Part shown: positions 38,941-46,554 of the stretch, one piece after another | Layout of the letters: the number at the start of each line of letters is the position of its first letter | Numbering within the stretch: the stretch's first letter is position 1 | Assembly (NCBI GenBank): GCA_016191995.1 | Contig: JACPVA010000191.1 | Span: 1-50,041 of the forward strand | Length of the DNA stretch: 50,041 bases | Origin: Burkholderiales bacterium | GTDB taxonomy: Bacteria; Pseudomonadota; Gammaproteobacteria; Burkholderiales; Burkholderiaceae_C | Direction: 5' to 3' | Translations under genes and position numbers: made by a program | The notes under the pieces: generated by a model | What the model was told of the DNA's origin: nothing | What the model saw: the letters and a program-made list of their open reading frames with translations, nothing else | Database searches by the model: none

Positions 38941-38947
38941 GGCCGGC

Positions 38948-39337
38948 ATGGTTGCCCACCCGCACGGCGCCGACGCGCCGGGCCTGGCCGCACCTGAGCT
39001 GGCCCACCACGCTGTTGTTGACCTGGCACCGCTGGGCACCGCTGCTGCGCATGCTGTGGTGACGCCCACCAGTGAGAAGGCCCCCGACGCGGCAAACGTC
39101 GGAGGCCCGGCAGGAACGGAAACGCAGTGCCTCATTTTCGAGCAGCCCACCGACGACGGCAAGCGGTTCGCCACGCTGCGGGCGCACCTGGCGCTGAAGG
39201 GCTACAGCCTGCACCGCACGGCGGCCGGGGATGGGCCGGTGTGCTTCTACGTCACCCGCTGGGGCCTGGTGCGCGAGCTGCGCGACCTGTCGGCCGTGGG
39301 GCAGTTCCTCGAACAAGTGGGGGGCGCCCATGCGTGA
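38948..39337 (+). CDS. Unknown small protein of the integrative element
   Basis: A 129-residue protein without a recognised family. Only the C-terminal half looks conserved: RFATLRAHLALKGYSLHRT then FYVTRWGLVRELRDLSAVGQFLEQVGG. The N-terminal 60 residues are Ala/His-rich and of low complexity. The stop overlaps the start of the Toprim gene by eight bases, so the two are coupled. The start may lie further upstream or downstream of 38948. Confidence 0.5.
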   Translation: MVAHPHGADAPGLAAPELAHHAVVDLAPLGTAAAHAVVTPTSEKAPDAANVGGPAGTETQCLIFEQPTDDGKRFATLRAHLALKGYSLHRTAAGDGPVCFYVTRWGLVRELRDLSAVGQFLEQVGGAHA

Positions 39338-40283
39338 CGCCCCCGACAACTTCCGCGCCGCGATCCTGGCCGCGCTGGGCCACGCGCCCGAGCTGATCGA
39401 GCGGGGCCGCATCCAACGCTTCAGCACGTCGGGCCGCGCCAGCGACAAGGCCGGATGGTGCCAACTGTTCGAGGATGGCCGCGCCGGGGTCTTCGGCGAC
39501 TTCCGCAGCGGCATGTCATCGGTGTGGACCGCGCAGCGGCGCGAGCTGATGACGCCGGCCGAGCGTGCAGACATGGCCCGGCGGCTGGCGCTGGCGAAGG
39601 CACAGCGCGACGCCCACCAGCGCCAGCAGCAGGCCAGCAACGCGCAGCGCAACGCGGCGCTGTGGGCGAACACCATGCCGGTGTCGGACGGCGACCCGGT
39701 GTCGCTGTACCTGCGGCGGCGCGGGCTGGCCGGGCAGGTGCCCGAGTGCCTACGGCTGCACCCGCACCTGACCTATTGGGACGGCGGCAACCGTGGCGCC
39801 TGGCCGGCGATGGTGGCGCCGCTGGTGTCGCCCGATGGGCGAGTGCTGGCGCTGCACCGCACCTACCTGACGGCGGACGGCTGCAAGGCCCCGGTGCCCA
39901 CGATCAAGAAACTGACCGGCGCGGCCGGGCCGCTGGCCGGCGCCTGCATCCCGCTGCACGACGCGCGGCAGGGCGTCATCGGCATCGCCGAGGGAATCGA
40001 GACTGCCCAGGCCGCGCACCGGGCGTCAGGCTTGCCCACCGTGGCCGCCTACTGCGCCGGCAACCTGGCCGCCTACACCTGGCCGGCTGGCGTCAGGCGC
40101 ATCGTGGTGTTCGCCGACGCCGACCCGGCCGGCGCTGCTGCGGCGCAGAGCCTGAAGGCGCGGGCCGTGCGCGCGGGCCTGAGCGTGGCCGTGATGACGC
40201 CCAGCACGCCGGGCGCCGACTGGTGCGACGTGTGGGCGCAGCGCGGCGCCGTGGCCGTCGCGGCAGCGGAGGCCGCATCATGA
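39330..40283 (+). CDS. Toprim-domain primase-like protein
   Basis: A 317-residue protein. An N-terminal DUF7146-like/zinc-free primase-associated part (residues 1-90) is followed by a stretch with SLYLRRRGL and LRLHPHLTYWDG. The C-terminal Toprim domain shows IGIAEGIETAQAA (catalytic Glu near 220) and VVFADADPAGAAAA (Asp-x-Asp near 260). It overlaps the helicase gene by four bases. In related elements such paired genes start DNA replication of the excised circle. Confidence 0.85.
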   Translation: MRDAPDNFRAAILAALGHAPELIERGRIQRFSTSGRASDKAGWCQLFEDGRAGVFGDFRSGMSSVWTAQRRELMTPAERADMARRLALAKAQRDAHQRQQQASNAQRNAALWANTMPVSDGDPVSLYLRRRGLAGQVPECLRLHPHLTYWDGGNRGAWPAMVAPLVSPDGRVLALHRTYLTADGCKAPVPTIKKLTGAAGPLAGACIPLHDARQGVIGIAEGIETAQAAHRASGLPTVAAYCAGNLAAYTWPAGVRRIVVFADADPAGAAAAQSLKARAVRAGLSVAVMTPSTPGADWCDVWAQRGAVAVAAAEAAS

Positions 40284-42181
40284 ATGCCCTGCTGAACGAC
40301 CTGGCGCTGATCGGTGCGGCGGCCGACCCCGAGGTCTTGGACGCTGTGCAGCAGCAGGATGCCGACAAGACCACCACCGACGCCGACGCGCTGGCGCTGG
40401 CCGCCGAAGCCGGCGACGTGGGCGCACCGTTCGAGCCGGCGGCGCTGGCGACGCTGCGCAACCTTCAGGCGCAAGACTTCGCCGGCTGGGTGCGGCTGCG
40501 CACGCGGCTGAAGCGGGCCGGGGTGGGCGTCACCGAACTGGACAAGCAACTGCGGCATGGCGACGGCGCACCGCCCGACGACGACGTAACCGTCGCCGAC
40601 AAGCTGATCGCGCTGGCCCGCAGTCAGTGCCGGTTCCTGCACGACGCGCAGCGCGAACCCTATGCCGTGTTCGAGGCGGCCGGCGCGCGTCAGGTGCATG
40701 GCGTGCTGTCCCAAGGCTTCAGCGACTACCTGAGCCACGCCTACTACACCCAGCACGACCGGGCGCCGACCGAAACGTCGCTGAAGGTGGCGCTGGCGAC
40801 GCTGCGCGGGCAGGCGCAGTTCGACGGCGAAGCCTGCGAGGTCTTCACGCGCATCGCCAAGACCGAGGCGGGCTACTGGCTAGACCTGTGCAACGACGGC
40901 TGGCAGTGCGTGCAGGTGACGGCGACCGGCTGGGCCGTGGTGACGGGCGACGGCGCCCCGCTGTTCACGCGCAGCGCATCCATGCGGCCGCTGCCGGTGC
41001 CCGAGCGCGGCGGCACGCTGGATGCGCTGTGGCCGCTGGTGAACATCCCCGAGGCCGACCGCCTGCTGGTGCTGGCCTGGATGTTGGAGTGCCTGCGCGC
41101 CGACACCCCGCATGTGGTGCTGGAACTGGTGGGCGAGCAGGGCAGCGCCAAGAGTTCGACACAGCGGGCGCTGCGGCGGCTGATCGACCCGAATCAGGCC
41201 GACCTGCGGGCCGCGCCGAAGTCCGTGGAAGACGTGTGGATCGCGGCGCGCAACTCGCACATGGTGAGCCTGGAAAACCTGAGCCACCTGCACCCGCAGT
41301 ATCAGGACGCGCTGTGCGTGCTGGCGACCGGCGGCGGCTACTCGGCGCGCACGCTCTACACCAACGCCGAGGAAACCATCCTCGAACTGCGCAAGCCCAT
41401 CGTGCTGAACGGAATCAGCGTGATCGTGACGGCGCAAGACCTGTTGGACCGCTGCCTGCATATCGACCTGCCGACGATCCACAACCGCGAGCTGGCCGGC
41501 GACATGGAAGCGCGGTTCGAGGCCGCACAGCCGGCGCTGCTGGGCGCCCTGCTAGACCTGTTCGTCAAGGTGCTGGCGGCACTGCCCAGCGTGGTGATTG
41601 CGCCCGAGCAGCGGCCGCGCATGGCGGACTTCGCGGCGCTGGGCGAAGCGGTGTTCAGGGTTCACGGCAAGCCGGCCGGCGCATTCCTGGCCCGGTACAG
41701 CGACATGCGCGAAGACGGCGTGCGGCGCACCATCGATGCGTCACCCATTGGCGCCGCGCTGGCCGCCTACCTGGCCGACGTGCCCTGCGGCTTCAACGGC
41801 ACGCTGTCCGAACTACTCGACCGCCTGGACCGCTACCGGCCGCACGGCGAAGCGTGGCCGCGATCCCCGAAGGGGCTGGGCGACGCGCTGCGGCGGCTGG
41901 CACCCGCGCTGCGGCTGATCGGGTTCGAGTGCAAGAGCCTGCCCAAGATCGGCGGCGTGATCCGGTGGCACATCTTTTCCAAGCCCCAGCCGGCTGAACC
42001 ATGTCCTGCAAGTCCTGCAAGTCCTGCCCGGCCGGCGGCGACGACGCCCAGGCCGGCAGGATCGGACGCGGCAGCAGGACATGCAGGACATGCAGGACGT
42101 GGTGTCGGGAGTCAGGCCCCTGGAAAGGGTATGCCGTCTTCTCACGATGAATCGGCGGCCGACGATGGCGAGGTCTTCTGA
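40280..42181 (+). CDS. Phage-type helicase/NTPase of the integrative element
   Basis: A 633-residue protein with a P-loop NTPase domain. Walker A appears as GEQGSAKSST at about 285-294, and LDRCLHIDLPTI resembles the sensor/arginine-finger region of D5-like/DUF927-type helicases. The N-terminal 120 residues are acidic and likely link to the primase. The C-terminal 60 residues are low complexity (PASPASPARP, GHAGHAG) because the DNA there holds repeated GTCCTGCA iterons. With the Toprim protein it likely forms the element's replication machine. Confidence 0.78.
   Translation: MNALLNDLALIGAAADPEVLDAVQQQDADKTTTDADALALAAEAGDVGAPFEPAALATLRNLQAQDFAGWVRLRTRLKRAGVGVTELDKQLRHGDGAPPDDDVTVADKLIALARSQCRFLHDAQREPYAVFEAAGARQVHGVLSQGFSDYLSHAYYTQHDRAPTETSLKVALATLRGQAQFDGEACEVFTRIAKTEAGYWLDLCNDGWQCVQVTATGWAVVTGDGAPLFTRSASMRPLPVPERGGTLDALWPLVNIPEADRLLVLAWMLECLRADTPHVVLELVGEQGSAKSSTQRALRRLIDPNQADLRAAPKSVEDVWIAARNSHMVSLENLSHLHPQYQDALCVLATGGGYSARTLYTNAEETILELRKPIVLNGISVIVTAQDLLDRCLHIDLPTIHNRELAGDMEARFEAAQPALLGALLDLFVKVLAALPSVVIAPEQRPRMADFAALGEAVFRVHGKPAGAFLARYSDMREDGVRRTIDASPIGAALAAYLADVPCGFNGTLSELLDRLDRYRPHGEAWPRSPKGLGDALRRLAPALRLIGFECKSLPKIGGVIRWHIFSKPQPAEPCPASPASPARPAATTPRPAGSDAAAGHAGHAGRGVGSQAPGKGMPSSHDESAADDGEVF
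42003..42098. repeat. Iteron-like inverted repeats, candidate replication origin
   Basis: GTCCTGC occurs three times with a 9-base period (42003, 42012, 42021). Its inverse GCAGGAC occurs three times with the same period (42074, 42083, 42092). The two 25-base arms would pair with only a few mismatches around a 46-base loop. The position at the end of the helicase gene suits an origin bound by the element's replication proteins. Confidence 0.6.
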
Positions 42182-42711
42182 TGGGCGCCCCCGAGCTGCT
42201 GCACCACCTGCGCGGCGCTGGCCTGGTGCTGACGTTGACGCCGGCCGGCGCCCTGCACGTCGCGCCGCGCAGCGCACTGACCGACGACCACCGTGCCGCA
42301 ATTCGGGCCGAGCGGGATGCGCTGATGCTGGCGCTGCAAGCCGAGGCCGACCCGCCACCACCTGCACCGCCCGGGCGCAGCGGCAACCCGCTGATGACGC
42401 CCGAGCAGGGCGACGAATGCCACGCGGGCGGCTGGGACGATGCCGAGATCGACGCCTACCTGGCGCGCGAAGCGCGGTTCACCCGGCTCGGCCGGGTGGC
42501 CGACGCCGAACACCTGGCCGAGCGGCTGACGCTGCGCGACCGCCAGCACGATGACCGGCGGCTGTGCCTCGAATGCGTGGCGCTGGCCGACAACGGGCGC
42601 TGCCTAGTGGCGGCGCGCGGCCGCCTGCCTGGCGCGTCACGGCGGCTTGAGCCGGTGTCGACCATCCTTCAGCGGTGCGAGGGCTTCACCCTGGCGCCGG
42701 GCCTGACCTGA
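42181..42711 (+). CDS. Unknown protein, TubC N-terminal docking-like start
   Basis: A 176-residue protein overlapping the helicase stop by one base (TGATG). The first 50 residues (APELLHHLRGAGLVLTLTPAGALHVAPRSALTDDHRAAIRAERDALMLAL) resemble the TubC_N-type domain often found beside element primases. A proline-rich linker follows, then a part with cysteines in LCLECVALADNGRCLVAARGR that may bind zinc. Function unknown. Confidence 0.6.
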   Translation: MGAPELLHHLRGAGLVLTLTPAGALHVAPRSALTDDHRAAIRAERDALMLALQAEADPPPPAPPGRSGNPLMTPEQGDECHAGGWDDAEIDAYLAREARFTRLGRVADAEHLAERLTLRDRQHDDRRLCLECVALADNGRCLVAARGRLPGASRRLEPVSTILQRCEGFTLAPGLT

Positions 42712-42734
42712 TCCGATCAACCGCGAGGTGAGAC

Positions 42735-43178
42735 ATGGCACGCAAGAGGAAAGACGCCGAGCTGATCCGTGGCCGCGTGGCGCACCGTCGCACCGAAGGC
42801 GACTACATGGGCGTGCTGTTGGGCGCCGTGACGCTGGAAGACTGGCGCGACGTGGTGAACGGCGCCAAGACGGCGGCGAAGGCCGGCGACCCCCAGGCGC
42901 GGGCCTGGCTGGCGCAGTACCTGATGGGCCGCCCTGAAGGGAAGGCGCCCACCCCGCTGAACATCGTGGTGCAGCAACTGAACGGCTCCGATCCGCTGGT
43001 GGAAAGACTGGCGAAGCCGCTGATCGACCGCGAAAAGTACCCCAGCATGCACGCGAACGACGGCTGGGAAGCCCAGATTCGGGCGCTGGTGGCCGCTGAA
43101 CTGGCGGACAAGGTGCGAGCAGCGGAAACCATCGAAAACCCAGCAATGGCGCGGCTTTCCGACGAATCGGGCGGCTGA
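42735..43178 (+). CDS. Unknown basic protein, possibly terminase-small-subunit-like
   Basis: A 147-residue protein with a strongly basic start (MARKRKDAELIRGR). A helical core reads DWRDVVNGAKTAAKAGDPQARAWLAQYLMGRP, then a Pro-rich turn and a second helical region. The arrangement recalls small phage DNA-packaging or DUF-type adaptor proteins, but I cannot assign a family. If it were packaging-related, it would support a satellite nature for the element. Confidence 0.45.
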   Translation: MARKRKDAELIRGRVAHRRTEGDYMGVLLGAVTLEDWRDVVNGAKTAAKAGDPQARAWLAQYLMGRPEGKAPTPLNIVVQQLNGSDPLVERLAKPLIDREKYPSMHANDGWEAQIRALVAAELADKVRAAETIENPAMARLSDESGG

Positions 43179-43229
43179 CCTGCTGCTGCACTTGCCTGAT
43201 GGTTTCGGAAAATCTCTGAGGGGTGGCAC

Positions 43230-43850
43230 ATGGGCGGCTTCGGCAGCGGCCGACGATTCGGCAAGGACTGCACTGACGACATGCAGGCACTGGACGTGCG
43301 CAAGCTGCAACGGCAGCGGCTGCTGACGCCCGGCAACTCGCTGACGTGGAGCTGGTCAGTCAACGACAACACCTGCGCCACCATCAACCTGCTGGTGGGC
43401 GCCGACCGGGTGACGCTGAACTACCGGACGCGCGAGCGCGGCGGCGACTGGCGCCCGATGAACTACCCGGTGCCGCTGGCCTGGACCGCCTGCAACTACG
43501 GCGGCCGTCGCGCGTGGTGGCTGTGCCCGGCTGTGGGCTGCGGCCGGCGTGTGGCCGTGCTGTACGGCGGCGCGGTGTTCGCGTGCCGACACTGCCACCG
43601 CCTGGCCTACCGCTGCCAGCGCGAGACTGACGACGACCGGTCGGCGCGGCGGGCAGGTACCATCCGGCGCCGTCTGGGTTGGGAGCCCGGCATCCTGAAC
43701 GGCAGCGGCTTGAAACCCAAGGGCATGCACTGGCGCACGTTCGAGCGGCTGCAAGCCGAACACGACGCCCACGTCGCGCTGTCACTGGCCGGCATGGCGG
43801 CGCGGCTGGGACTGCTGGGCGAGCGGATCAACGGACTCGACGGCGGGTGA
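43230..43850 (+). CDS. Unknown zinc-ribbon protein at the element's right end
   Basis: A 206-residue protein. The centre carries two cysteine pairs, LCPAVGCGRRVAVLY and FACRHCHRLAYRCQRE, forming a likely zinc ribbon, and the N-terminus has GGFGSGRRFGK. Similar proteins occur in integrative elements of Burkholderiales and are of unknown function. It is the last gene before the right arm repeats and could bind DNA. Confidence 0.6.
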   Translation: MGGFGSGRRFGKDCTDDMQALDVRKLQRQRLLTPGNSLTWSWSVNDNTCATINLLVGADRVTLNYRTRERGGDWRPMNYPVPLAWTACNYGGRRAWWLCPAVGCGRRVAVLYGGAVFACRHCHRLAYRCQRETDDDRSARRAGTIRRRLGWEPGILNGSGLKPKGMHWRTFERLQAEHDAHVALSLAGMAARLGLLGERINGLDGG

Positions 43851-43860
43851 CGTGGCGGCC

Positions 43861-43986
43861 GTGTGTCCAAGTTCGTGTCCAAGTGCGTCAAGCGAAGTTC
43901 TGAAACCGAGCATCCATGCGGGTTTCCGGCCGTTCTCTACATCCTGCATCGGGTGTCTTAAGTCGTCCAGCGGAGTCCGAAAGAGC
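43861..43986. other. attR: Right arm repeats and candidate attR
   Basis: The 21-base GTGTGTCCAAGT...TCCA at 43861-43881 repeats the left copy at 36415-36435 with one mismatch. TGTCCAAG is at 43864 and 43876. TGCATCGGG follows at 43945 and the palindrome-like CGTCCAGCGGAGTC at 43964. Together they mark the right end of the element. Confidence 0.6.
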
Positions 43987-43989
43987 GAT

Positions 43990-44124
43990 CTAACGAATAG
44001 CGTTTATCTGACGCGCCGCGACGCTGCGCCGCAGCCACACCACGGCCGGCATCACGCGCAAGCGCGCGGCGAGCGCGGCATCGACCAGGCGGGGCAGGGT
44101 CTTCACGGCATGGATGACATTCAT
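43990..44124 (-). pseudogene. N-terminal remnant of a DUF4143-type AAA ATPase
   Basis: A 44-codon frame starting MNVIHAVKTLPRLVDAALAA and reading RLRVMPAVV, like the beginning of DUF4143 ATPases just before the Walker A motif. It then diverges (WLRRSVAARQ) and stops four bases from the end of the mobile element's right boundary. The gene seems to have been cut by the recombination that formed the boundary. Confidence 0.5.
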
Positions 44125-44307
44125 TCATGCCGCGGATTGGCAAACCCGGAATCGCCGGGCAAGGTTCAGCATGCAGTGCTTGGAGCGTTCGCGTGGCGCG
44201 CTCCAGTCCGTCGCAATGAGGCCGTCCAGCGAATCGCCGAGCCCGGGCACGAGCAGCAGGTCGGCCGAGGGAGTGAGGACGAAGCGGCCGGGCACGGATT
44301 CGGGCAT
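44125..44307 (-). pseudogene. Middle fragment of a DUF4143-type ATPase
   Basis: The frame reads VPGRFVLTPSADLLLVPGLGDSLDG, which resembles the PGRFVLTGSANLLL...DSLAG segment downstream of the Walker B region in DUF4143 proteins. The following residues do not match. It lies upstream of the N-terminal remnant, so the two pieces are in reversed order for one gene and come either from two genes or from a rearrangement. Confidence 0.5.
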
Positions 44308-44409
44308 GGCCGTCCATGTGCCGATTTCGACATCGGCCGAGGGCCGGCCCGTTGCCCGTCCGCGAACTGCGCAAGGCGCACCCGGGGCAGAAGCGCCGGC
44401 TGCGGACTC

Positions 44410-45576
44410 TTATCCGCGCGTCTCCAGCTCGGCCGCCAGCTCCTCGACGTAGCTGCGATAGCTGAACACGCGGCCACGCCGCCGGTTCGTCAGTTCGGCC
44501 ACGATGCCGATGCGTTCCAAGTGCGCAAGCGACTTGTTGACCGTGGCCGGCGTCAGTCCGGTGGCCTTGACCAGGGCAGCAGACGTTGCAAGGGGCTGGC
44601 GCTGCAGCGCCTGGTGCACTTCGAGCGCGGAGGCCGCCGCGCGCCCCAGCCTGGCGATGCGGTCACGATCCGCATTGACCAGCGCGAGCAATGCATTTGC
44701 CGTCGCCACGGCCTGCGTCGCGCTCGCCTCGATGCCCTCGGCGAAGAAGTCGAGCCAGCGCTCCCAGTCCCCGCGCAGGCGCACCTCGTTGAGCAGCTCG
44801 TAGTACAGCGCCCGATGGGTCTTGAAGAACAGACTGGGGTACAGCATCGGCTCGCGCAGTACGCCGTCGGCCACCAGCTGCAGCACGATCAGCAGACGCC
44901 CGAGGCGCCCGTTACCGTCGAGAAACGGATGGATGGTCTCGAACTGGACATGGGCGAGCGCTGCCTTGATCAGCGGCGGCACGGGCTCGGGGTCGTCGTT
45001 GAGGAAGCGCTCGAGCGACGTCATGCACTCCGGGACCGCATCGGCCGGCGGCGGAACGAAGGCCGCGTTGCCGGGCCGGGTGCCGCCGATCCAGACCTGC
45101 GAGCGGCGCACTTCACCGGGCGTCTTGCCGCGGCCTCCGGGATGCGTGAGCAGCACCTTGTGCATCTCGCACAGCAGGCGGGTGCACAGCGGCAGCCCGC
45201 CCCGCAACCTCTTCAGCCCGCGTTCGAGCGCCGCCACGCAGCGGCTCACCTCGCGTGCATCGTCCACCGGCACGCCGGGCTGTAGGTCGATCTCGTACAG
45301 CAGCAGGTCCGCGAGCGAGGACTGCGTGCCCTCGATCTGCGAGGACAGCACCGCCTCCTTGCGCACGAAGCTGTAGAGCAGCAGCGCCGCGTTGGGCAGC
45401 AGCGACGTGACCGCGTCCAGGCGCCCGAGTGCAAGCAGCGCCGCGTCGAAGCGCCGGCGCAGGGCGGCCGACCACACGACCGGGGGTTCCGGCGGCAGCG
45501 GCGCAGGCACGAAGGCCAGGAACGGCTCGCCGGCCGTCGTGACGGTGACGTAGCGGCCGGTCGAGGGGCGGCGCAT
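44410..45576 (-). CDS. Fic-domain AMP-transferase with C-terminal HTH
   Basis: A 388-residue Fic protein. The inhibitory helix motif SSQIEGT (78-84) precedes the Fic core, so this is the class with an intramolecular inhibitor before the active site. The active-site loop is HPFLDGNGRLGR at 216-227, complete. The C-terminal winged helix (ALVKATGLTPATVNKSLAHLERIGIVAE) suggests DNA binding. Fic proteins AMPylate targets such as gyrase or self-regulate. Its promoter carries an inverted repeat that the HTH could bind. It lies between ATPase remnants and a HEPN-MNT pair in a defence-like island. Confidence 0.92.
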   Translation of the reverse strand: MRRPSTGRYVTVTTAGEPFLAFVPAPLPPEPPVVWSAALRRRFDAALLALGRLDAVTSLLPNAALLLYSFVRKEAVLSSQIEGTQSSLADLLLYEIDLQPGVPVDDAREVSRCVAALERGLKRLRGGLPLCTRLLCEMHKVLLTHPGGRGKTPGEVRRSQVWIGGTRPGNAAFVPPPADAVPECMTSLERFLNDDPEPVPPLIKAALAHVQFETIHPFLDGNGRLGRLLIVLQLVADGVLREPMLYPSLFFKTHRALYYELLNEVRLRGDWERWLDFFAEGIEASATQAVATANALLALVNADRDRIARLGRAAASALEVHQALQRQPLATSAALVKATGLTPATVNKSLAHLERIGIVAELTNRRRGRVFSYRSYVEELAAELETRG

Positions 45577-45587
45577 GGGACCGGGAA

Positions 45588-45638
45588 CCTAAAACAGAAA
45601 CTCTTCTTATTTTAGGCTCAAGCATCAAGATAAATCAA
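45588..45638 (-). promoter_or_regulatory. fic promoter with inverted-repeat operator
   Basis: On the minus strand TTGATT (45638-45633) and TAAAAT (45614-45609) are separated by 18 bases, a good sigma-70 promoter 33 bases before the start codon. CCTAAAA (45588-45594) and TTTTAGG (45610-45616) are perfect inverted repeats with a 15-base gap; one arm overlaps the -10 element. Confidence 0.65.
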
Positions 45639-46104
45639 TATCGGAGGTTGCCTTAGCCAGCCCGGTGTGCTGCCTCGGCGCGATAGCAGCCGATCCAGGG
45701 CCCGGGCTCGAATTGGAAGCCGGCGTAGCAGGATCTCCCGCGACGCACTCGCTGGCGATGGTCTACGGCGGATCGCGGCGAACCTGGGCCGCGGCAGCTG
45801 TGACAGACGGCCCTCGAGTACACGCATGAGTCCACATTCACCGCGACGAATCGGAAGAGGCTTGATTCGCGAGGCGCCGCCGCGATTTGCCCGCTTGCGC
45901 ATCGGCAAGTAGGCCGGACGTCGTGGAAGGCCCGGGGCGATCGACTCGCGCCGCGTGGAGGAGCGATGCGCATGCCGGCATCGGGATAGCGCCGTGACCG
46001 AAGGTCGTTGCCGAAGGCGAGAAGGACTCTGGGAGGCGCCACCTCGGTATCAGGGCGGCGCCGCGACGTCGCGACTGACTGGGGTGCGAGTCCCTTGTCC
46101 CCCA
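45639..46104. other. Gap between fic and HEPN genes with an mnmE-tail-like sequence
   Basis: About 466 bases without a convincing gene. GCATCGGCAAGTAG at 45897-45910 encodes IGK-stop in one frame, like the end of MnmE (CIGK-stop), and could be an older displaced attachment site. A frame ending there (45667-45912) has no recognisable homology. Confidence 0.4.
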
Positions 46105-46554
46105 TTACGGAGGAAGCCAGCCCTCCTGGCGAAGCCTGCTTTCCAGCGTGGCGAGCATCGCGGCTGCTTGCCGAACGCACTCGACGAGGGCGGCGCTCGT
46201 GACGAAGTCGCCGTCGTAATCTGCCAGGTTGCGCTGCTTGCGCAGGCCGTCGAGAAGGTGGACGGTGGGTGCCGCGACGCCGAGCGTATGCACCAGGGTC
46301 TGGATCGCGAGCTGGTGGTGACCTGGCTTGCTCGTCGAGGTCCGGTAGCCGTTCAGCAGCAGGGCGACGTCCGCGACCATGCGGATCGTGGTGTATGCGC
46401 AATCGAAGCGCGTCTCTGTGCTGTTCTGCTGAAACGAGGCGTCCTTCAGCCTCCCCCGGGCAGCCTCGAGCATTCGCAGCCCGAGCTCCTTCGAGGGCGG
46501 GACCTGATCGAGCTGCCCGATGCGGGCCAGGTTAGCCAGGGGCGTGGAGGGCAT
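46105..46554 (-). CDS. HEPN-domain protein (toxin half of HEPN-MNT pair)
   Basis: A 149-residue helical protein. The HEPN part has FDCAYTTIRMVADVALLLNGYRTSTSKPGHHQLAIQTL, and the conserved C-terminal segment LRKQRNLADYDGDF. In HepT-type toxins the motif is R-x4-H-x-Y; here the His is replaced (RNLADYD) although Tyr remains. The catalytic RNase function may therefore be lost or use other residues. Its ATG lies 23 bases inside the preceding MNT gene, a tight coupling expected of a toxin-antitoxin pair. Confidence 0.78.
   Translation of the reverse strand: MPSTPLANLARIGQLDQVPPSKELGLRMLEAARGRLKDASFQQNSTETRFDCAYTTIRMVADVALLLNGYRTSTSKPGHHQLAIQTLVHTLGVAAPTVHLLDGLRKQRNLADYDGDFVTSAALVECVRQAAAMLATLESRLRQEGWLPP

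Larger units (their letters stand above)
36288..43986 (+). mobile_element. Integrative element at the mnmE 3' end (P4-integrase, primase-helicase type)
   Basis: About 7.7 kb between the last codons of mnmE and a related sequence at 43945-43986. TGCATCGGG occurs at both ends (36288-36296, 43945-43953), as does CGTCCA[A/G]CGGA[A/G]TC (36318, 43964), though the spacing between them differs (30 versus 19 bases). Near-identical 21-base subterminal repeats occur at 36415-36435 and 43861-43881. All genes inside are on the plus strand: integrase, unknown, AlpA, unknown, Toprim, helicase and three unknowns. No capsid, relaxase or transfer gene is seen. Insertion at the 3' end of mnmE (trmE/thdF) is also known for Salmonella genomic island 1. 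The exact crossover point is uncertain. Confidence 0.75.

Noticed and set aside
45667..45912. A short frame ending in IGK-stop
   Set aside because: Only the last residues match MnmE; the rest is Arg/Ser-rich with no homology, so I treat only the tail as a possible att relic.
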